Origin: CAZVAR01 sp964625225 | GTDB lineage: Bacteria > Pseudomonadota > Alphaproteobacteria > JAJUGE01 | Reading direction: 5' to 3' | NCBI GenBank assembly: GCA_964625225.1 | Contig: CAZVAR010000133.1 | Coordinates: forward strand, 1-10,236 | DNA: 10,236 nucleotides | Shown: positions 6,356 through 10,236 of the stretch, one piece after another | Layout: every line of letters begins with the position of its first letter | Position numbering within the stretch: the first letter of the stretch is position 1 | Made by a program: the position numbers and the translations under genes | The notes under the pieces: generated by a model | Database searches by the model: none | What the model was told of the DNA's origin: nothing | What the model saw: the letters and a program-made list of their open reading frames with translations, nothing else

Positions 6356-6823
6356 ATGGACTATGTCGGGCTGGGCCTGTTCTGGAACGATCTCACTGTC
6401 GGGCAGCGGTTCCGGACGATCAACCGCACGGTCACCGAGGCGGACCTGGTGAATTTCATCAATGCGACCGGGATGGTTGAGATGATCTTCACCGACGCGA
6501 CCTTCAGCGCCGAACATGGCGCCATCAAGGGGCGGCCGGTCCCGGGCGCGCTCGTCTACTGCTTCATGGAGGGCCTGCTCGTGCAGGCGACGATGCAGCA
6601 TACCGGGCTCGCCATGCTGGAGAGCCACATCAAGGTCGTCGGACCGACCGTCGTCGGCGACACGATCCATGTCGAGGTCGAGGTGACGGGCATCCGGCCG
6701 ACCTCCAAGGGAAATCGCGGGATCGTCACCACGGTCAACAACGTCGTGAACCAGCGCGGCGAGACCGTCCTGACCTATACGGCCGTCCGCATGATGGCCG
6801 GGCGCGAAACAAAGCCCGCATGA
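6356..6823 (+). CDS. MaoC-like hot-dog protein lacking the hydratase dyad
   Basis: Small single hot-dog-domain protein of the MaoC/(R)-enoyl-CoA hydratase family, 155 residues from the ATG at 6356. An ATG three codons earlier (6347) is possible but abuts the Shine-Dalgarno. Family features are the N-terminal W-DL-VG-RF pattern (10-19), FINATG (34-39), PVPGAL (61-66) in place of the usual hydratase V-HG-L segment, and VVGDTIHVEVEV (99-110). In true (R)-hydratases a GDxNPLH segment supplies Asp and His; here the aligned residues are GMVEMIF, so Met40 and Phe45 replace them. It may therefore not hydrate enoyl-CoA, and could be a binding protein, thioesterase or enzyme with other residues. It follows the CoA-transferase by 75 bp and overlaps the amine oxidase by 4 bp, so a shared acyl-CoA pathway is likely. 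Cytosolic. Confidence 0.85.
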   Translation: MDYVGLGLFWNDLTVGQRFRTINRTVTEADLVNFINATGMVEMIFTDATFSAEHGAIKGRPVPGALVYCFMEGLLVQATMQHTGLAMLESHIKVVGPTVVGDTIHVEVEVTGIRPTSKGNRGIVTTVNNVVNQRGETVLTYTAVRMMAGRETKPA

Positions 6824-8091
6824 GCGACCGTCTGCCCGGGACGGTCGATGTCGCCGTCGTCGGCGCCGGCGCGGCCGGAATCGCCGCGGCCCGCGCCGTC
6901 CGGGCGGCCGGACGGTCGGTCCTGGTCCTGGAGGCCAAGGACCGGATCGGCGGCCGCGCCTGGACCCGCGAGATCCTGCCGGGCGTGCCGGTCGATCTCG
7001 GGGCACACTGGCTGCACTCGGCCGATGTGAACCCGCTCGCCGCACTCGGCCGCGCCGCCGGCTTCACATTGGGGCAGTCGGACCTGGACCGCGAGGTCTT
7101 CTTCCCCGACGAGGGCCGCTGGGCCGACAGCGCGGAACGGCGCGAGCGCCACGCCTTCTTCGACCGCTGCGAGGCCGCCATCGCGGCTGCCGCCGCGACC
7201 GGCCCGGACCGGCCGATCGCGGCCGTGCTGCCGGATCACCCCCGCTGGCGGCCGATGTTCGAGCACTGGGTCACCGTCTATACCGGCGTGGATGCGGATG
7301 CGGCTTCGGTCGCCGACTACGTCGCCTATCGCGACACGCACAACAACTGGCCGGTCCGCGAGGGTTACGGCGCCCTGGTAGCGCGTTGCGGCGACGGACT
7401 GCCGGTGGCGCTCGCCGCACCGGTAACGGCGATCGAGTACGGCCGCCGGCCGGTGCGCCTGACGACCCCGGCCGGCACGGTCACGGCCCACGCCGTCATC
7501 CTGACCGTCTCCACCGGCGTGCTCGCGGCGGAGACGATCCGTTTCGACCCGCCCCTTCCCGACTGGAAGTGCAGTGCGATCGACGCCGTCCCGATGGGCA
7601 GCGCGGACTGGGTGCTGCTCGCCTTCGACCGCAACCCGTTCGGCGTCGAGGACAGCCGCGTCGCCACCATCTGGTCGGGCGACGCGCGCACGATCGGCTT
7701 TCAGATCCGTCCGCACGGCTGCGACCTCGCGCTGGGCTATCTCGGTGGCCGGCTGTGCTGCGAGCTGGAGCGCGCCGGTCCGACGGCGATGATCGAGTTC
7801 GCCCGGGAGCGCCTGAAGGCCGCCTTCGGCAGCGCCATCGACCGCCACCTCGCGGCGACGCTGAGCTCGGCCTGGCAGGCCGACCCTGCGGTGCGCGGCG
7901 CCTACTCCGCCGCCCGGATCGGCGAGGCGCATCGCCGCGCCGATCTGGCCCAGCCGATCGACGAGGCACTGTTCTTCGCCGGTGAGGCGACCGATCCCGA
8001 ATTCTTCTCGACCGTCCACGGCGCCTGGCGCTCCGGCGAGCGTGCCGTCGCCGAAGCCCTGCAGGCGCTGGAAGCACGGGGCGCGCCGTAG
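6820..8091 (+). CDS. Flavin-containing amine oxidase family protein (FAD-dependent)
   Basis: FAD-dependent oxidoreductase of the monoamine/polyamine oxidase superfamily, 423 residues, a normal length. The N-terminal dinucleotide-binding fold is clear: VVGAGAAG (13-20), Glu38 at the end of beta-2, and IGGRAW (43-48). The C-terminal FAD motif is FFAGEAT (385-391) with TVHGAWRSGERA (398-409), most like polyamine oxidases. Members usually oxidise a C-N bond and reduce oxygen to peroxide. The conserved flavin-site Lys expected in the G-xxx-K-V-x-L pattern appears to be Trp264 (GSADWVLL). There is no Lys anywhere between 251 and 332, so the substrate or activity may be unusual. There is no signal peptide or membrane anchor, so it is cytosolic. 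The start overlaps the MaoC-like stop (ATGA) with no Shine-Dalgarno, indicating coupled translation. Substrate unknown. Confidence 0.9.
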   Translation: MSDRLPGTVDVAVVGAGAAGIAAARAVRAAGRSVLVLEAKDRIGGRAWTREILPGVPVDLGAHWLHSADVNPLAALGRAAGFTLGQSDLDREVFFPDEGRWADSAERRERHAFFDRCEAAIAAAAATGPDRPIAAVLPDHPRWRPMFEHWVTVYTGVDADAASVADYVAYRDTHNNWPVREGYGALVARCGDGLPVALAAPVTAIEYGRRPVRLTTPAGTVTAHAVILTVSTGVLAAETIRFDPPLPDWKCSAIDAVPMGSADWVLLAFDRNPFGVEDSRVATIWSGDARTIGFQIRPHGCDLALGYLGGRLCCELERAGPTAMIEFARERLKAAFGSAIDRHLAATLSSAWQADPAVRGAYSAARIGEAHRRADLAQPIDEALFFAGEATDPEFFSTVHGAWRSGERAVAEALQALEARGAP

Positions 8092-8126
8092 AGAACGCCT
8101 AGCCCGATGTCGGCCGCTTCGCGGGA

Positions 8127-8144
8127 CGGGGAACGGGAACCCCG
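8127..8144. terminator. Possible bidirectional terminator hairpin between convergent genes
   Basis: CGGGG (8127-8131) pairs with CCCCG (8140-8144) around an eight-base loop in the 61-bp space between the convergent amine oxidase and MetE-like genes. The position is right for a shared terminator, but the stem is short and neither side has a T-run. Confidence 0.25.
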
Positions 8145-8152
8145 CGCGCGGT

Positions 8153-9178
8153 CTAAGACAGCGTCTCCCGCACCTGCCGTGCCCCGGCCGCCATTGCCTG
8201 CAGTTTCGCCCGTGCCAGCCAGCGGGGAATCGCGGAGAAGCCGCAATCGGCAGTCACCGCCAGCCGCCCGGCCGGCACATAGGCCAGGACCCGCCGGATA
8301 CGCTCGGCCACCTCCTCCGGGGTTTCCTGGTGGAACGACTTCACGTCCACCACCCCGGCGGCGATCTCGTAACGCTCCGCGAGTGCCGGCAGGCGGTCGA
8401 GATCAGCCATCTCGCGGTTGGCGAATTCGAGGAGCAGCATCCGGCAGTCGAGGCGTCCGAGAGCCGGAAACAGCCGCCCGAAATCGCGCCGGACATAGGG
8501 CCGGCTCGCATTGTTGCCGAAGCAGACATGCACCGCGGTGCGGTCGCGGTGTCCGGCGAGTGCCGCATTGATCGCCTCGGCCGCCGCCTCGTGCGTGATG
8601 CCGTCGGGCGGATTGGCGAAGCCCGGCTCGTCAAGCTGCACGAGGTCGGCCCCGGCCTCGGCCAGCGCGGCAATCTCGGCGCGGACGATCGCGACGAGAT
8701 CGGCGAGCAGCTGTTCCCGGTCGGCGTAGGCTGTACCGGGAGCGATGTTGCGGGCGAAGGTCATCGGCCCGGGGAAGGCGATCTTGACGGCCCGGTCGGG
8801 ACACAGACGGCGGAGCTGCCGGAATTCCTCGACGATCCCGAGCCCGCCCGGCGCCGTCAGCGGCGCGACCGCGGTGAATTTCGGCGCCCGGTCATAGCCC
8901 GGCACCCCGAGCCGGCGCACCGGCGGCACGCGCTCCATGCCGCGCAGGCGGTCGTACATCTCGTAGACGAACCGCATGCGCCGCAGCTCGCCGTCCGAGA
9001 TCACGTCGATCCCCGCCTCGATCTGGTCGGCGATGGCGAGCCGCGTCGCGTCCTCGAACGCCTCGTCCACGTCGGCCGGCCCGGCGCTCTCCCGCATATG
9101 CTCGCGGAACAGGAACAGCCAGCCCGGTGTCGCATAGGAGCCGACGCCCATGGTCGGCAAGATGGGCAGATCCTGCAT
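8153..9178 (-). CDS. Stand-alone MetE C-terminal-like zinc methyltransferase
   Basis: A 341-residue protein matching only the C-terminal catalytic barrel of cobalamin-independent methionine synthase; the MetE N-terminal barrel is absent. Zinc ligands are visible: His217 and Cys219 (HVCFGN), Glu251 (LLLEFAN) and Cys312 (TADCGFS). The Glu-Cys distance (61) equals that in E. coli MetE, and LDEPGF (182-187) is the usual substrate-site motif. However, the position of the MetE catalytic His (29 after the Glu, 32 before the last Cys) is Lys280 in VDVKSF. It may therefore transfer an alkyl group to another thiol, as in epoxyalkane:coenzyme M transferase relatives, or be a divergent core-MetE. Calling it methionine synthase would be premature. 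The start ATG has GGAGG (9189-9185) six bases upstream. It converges on the amine oxidase gene and lies 178 bp downstream of recQ on the same strand. Cytosolic. Confidence 0.88.
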   Translation of the reverse strand: MQDLPILPTMGVGSYATPGWLFLFREHMRESAGPADVDEAFEDATRLAIADQIEAGIDVISDGELRRMRFVYEMYDRLRGMERVPPVRRLGVPGYDRAPKFTAVAPLTAPGGLGIVEEFRQLRRLCPDRAVKIAFPGPMTFARNIAPGTAYADREQLLADLVAIVRAEIAALAEAGADLVQLDEPGFANPPDGITHEAAAEAINAALAGHRDRTAVHVCFGNNASRPYVRRDFGRLFPALGRLDCRMLLLEFANREMADLDRLPALAERYEIAAGVVDVKSFHQETPEEVAERIRRVLAYVPAGRLAVTADCGFSAIPRWLARAKLQAMAAGARQVRETLS

Positions 9179-9184
9179 GTGTCC

Positions 9185-9189
9185 CCTCC
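9185..9189 (-). promoter_or_regulatory. Ribosome binding site of the MetE-like gene
   Basis: On the minus strand GGAGG, continuing as GGAGGGG, lies six bases before the ATG at 9178. It supports this start over later in-frame candidates. Confidence 0.6.
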
Positions 9190-9283
9190 ACGGTCCGGAA
9201 GAGGCTACCGCCTGCGCGCCGGATGCACTAGCCGATGCCGGGAACGGGCTGGGAGGGAGCTATTCGGACGTTCGACGGACCCG

Positions 9284-9298
9284 GCGCACCCGGTGCGC
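9284..9298 (-). terminator. Short perfect hairpin downstream of recQ
   Basis: GCGCAC (9284-9289) pairs with GTGCGC (9293-9298) around a CCG loop, in the 178-bp space between recQ and the MetE-like gene, 58 bases after the recQ stop. It has no T-run and sits in very GC-rich sequence, so this is a weak terminator candidate. Confidence 0.25.
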
Positions 9299-9326
9299 AC
9301 CCGGCCCGCCGTTTCCGCGCCGCCCC

Positions 9327-9354
9327 GGTCCAACGGCCCGGGTCCGACGGCCCG
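9327..9354. repeat. Two 14-bp near-perfect tandem copies next to the recQ stop
   Basis: Units 9327-9340 and 9341-9354 read GGTCC(A/G)ACGGCCCG and differ at one base. They lie two bases downstream of the recQ stop codon. No function is evident; a slippage-type duplication is the simplest explanation. Confidence 0.5.
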
Positions 9355-9356
9355 GC

Positions 9357-10236
9357 TCAGGACGCGAACGCCTTCTCCGCGATCACCCGCAGGAAGCTCT
9401 CCCCGTAACGCTCGAGCTTCGCGCTGCCGACGCCGCTCAACCGGCCGAGGGCGTGCATGTCGCGCGGCTTCGCACGTGCCATCTCGACCAGCGTGCTGTC
9501 GTGGAAGATCACATAGGGCGGCACGCCCTGCTCCCTGGCGAGCGCCAGCCGGTGCGTGCGCAGCGCCTGGAACAGCGCCTCGTCCTCGGGCGCCGCCAGC
9601 AGCGCGCGCGGAGCCCGAGCGGCCTTGCCGTTCCGCGCCCTGACGGCGTNNNNNNNNNNAACTCGATCCGCCGCTCGCCCTTCAGGACCGGACGGCAGTC
9701 CGCCCCGAGATGGAGCCCGCCATGGCCTTCGGTGTCGACCTCCAGCAGGCGCATCGAGACCAGCTGGCGGAACACCGACCGCCACTCCGCCACCGACAGA
9801 TCCTTGCCGATACCGTAGGTGGTGAGCTCGTCGTGGCGGAACCTTCGGATCCGCTCGGTCTCCGCACCGCGCAGCACGTCGATGACGTGCCCGGCGCCGA
9901 AGCGCTGGCCGGTGCGGTAGACGCAGGACAGCGCCTTCTGTGCCGCCTCGGTGCCGTCGAACGTTTCCGGCGGCTCGAGGCAGGTATCGCAATTGCCGCA
10001 AGGCTCACAGGAATCGCCGAAATATTCGAGCAGGACCTGGCGACGGCAGCGGACCGTCTCGCAGAAGCCGAGCAGCGCGTCGAGCTTCTGACGCTCGACA
10101 TGCTTCTGCCGGTCGGCGGCGCCCGAGGAATCGATGAGCTGGTTCAGCCGCACGACATCCTGCATGCCGTACACCATCCAGGCATCCGAGGGCAGCCCGT
10201 CGCGCCCCGCCCGGCCGGTCTCCTGGTAATAGGCTT
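9357..10236 (-). CDS. recQ: RecQ ATP-dependent DNA helicase, 5' part beyond window, interrupted by N gap
   Basis: C-terminal part of RecQ, a 3'-5' superfamily 2 helicase for recombination and fork repair. The N-terminal motor, including Walker A and DEAH motifs, lies off the right edge. Read leftward, it begins at motif VI (YYQETGRAGRDG, about 10231-10196). The zinc-binding domain follows with Cys ligands spaced like those of E. coli RecQ (CRRQ, then CGNCDTC), one extra Cys (GDSCEPC) and one residue fewer between the first two ligands. Then come a winged-helix region (DLSVAEWRSVFRQLVSMRLL) ending at LKGERRIE and, after the gap, an HRDC domain (PPYVIFHDSTL, LSGVGSAKLERYG) ending in KAFAS and TGA. 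The reading frame differs on the two sides of the ten Ns at 9650-9659. The true number of missing bases should be 2 modulo 3 if the gene is intact, and the gap falls in the poorly conserved linker. Cytosolic. Confidence 0.92.
9650..9659. other. Assembly gap (ten Ns) inside recQ
   Basis: Ten consecutive undetermined bases, a typical fixed-size scaffold placeholder. Sequence on both sides is clearly RecQ but in different frames, so the placeholder length is not the real gap length. The flanks encode an Arg/Ala-rich linker of extreme GC content, a common place for assembly to break. Confidence 0.95.

Noticed and set aside
4721..7045. 774-codon open frame on the minus strand opposite the CoA-transferase and MaoC-like genes
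   Set aside because: Very long but Arg/Gly/His/Pro-rich without domain pattern, crossing several clear plus-strand genes. Long antisense frames are expected at this GC content.
6775..8019. 414-codon minus-strand frame opposite the amine oxidase gene
   Set aside because: Shadow of a gene with clear FAD-binding motifs at both ends on the plus strand.
9179..9356. Possible SAM or cobalamin riboswitch upstream of the MetE-like gene
   Set aside because: I looked for such leaders because MetE genes often have them, but saw no recognisable conserved core; only a short hairpin and a tandem repeat are present.
7982..9643. 553-codon plus-strand frame opposite the MetE-like and recQ genes
   Set aside because: Shadow frame spanning two real minus-strand genes and the spacer between them; no domain pattern.
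9650..9659. recQ as a pseudogene with a frameshift
   Set aside because: The frame change coincides exactly with a ten-N placeholder of unknown true length, so it is not evidence of mutation.

Overview
The window is one 10.2-kb piece of a very GC-rich bacterial chromosome (roughly 70% GC by eye) and is almost fully packed with genes. Codon use is strongly G/C-ending. The gene content is a DNA-ligase-associated repair cluster, RecQ, and a CaiB/MaoC/amine oxidase operon. Together these suggest an alphaproteobacterium, probably of the Rhodospirillales type; this is inference, because there is no rRNA or other marker gene here. A run of ten Ns at 9650-9659 shows that the sequence is a draft scaffold.

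Left half (1-4976), DNA repair. A ligase-associated Lhr-type DEXH helicase runs leftward off the window edge (minus strand, 5' end at 1833). A 75-bp divergent intergenic region separates it from a small acidic 81-residue protein of unknown function (1909-2154, plus strand). After a 204-bp gap come a beta-CASP/metallo-beta-lactamase exonuclease (2359-3378) and an ATP-dependent DNA ligase (3375-4976), translationally coupled by an ATGA overlap. Helicase, exonuclease and ligase are three of the four members of the known bacterial ligase-associated DNA damage response cluster. The fourth, a metallophosphoesterase (PdeM), is not in the window and may lie beyond the left edge.

Middle (4977-8091), CoA and amine metabolism. 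A hairpin at 5008-5041 separates the ligase from a plus-strand operon: a CaiB/BaiF class III CoA-transferase, a short MaoC-like hot-dog protein, and a flavin amine oxidase that overlaps the MaoC gene by 4 bases. The CoA-transferase has its catalytic Asp. By my alignment, the MaoC-like protein lacks the Asp/His hydratase dyad and the amine oxidase lacks the conserved flavin-site Lys. Their textbook activities should therefore not be assumed. The substrate is unknown.

Right part (8153-10236), minus strand. A stand-alone MetE C-terminal-like zinc methyltransferase converges on the amine oxidase gene. Its zinc ligands are spaced as in MetE, but the catalytic His position is Lys. Upstream of it on the same strand is the 3' part of recQ (helicase motif VI, zinc-binding, winged-helix and HRDC regions). 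recQ is interrupted by the ten-N gap, across which the reading frame changes; this is an assembly artefact rather than a proven mutation.

I saw no tRNA, rRNA, CRISPR array, insertion sequence, phage gene or convincing riboswitch. The most unusual points are the three enzymes with altered active sites in neighbouring metabolic genes, the unknown small gene inside the repair locus, and a pair of mutually exclusive hairpins inside the CoA-transferase operon.
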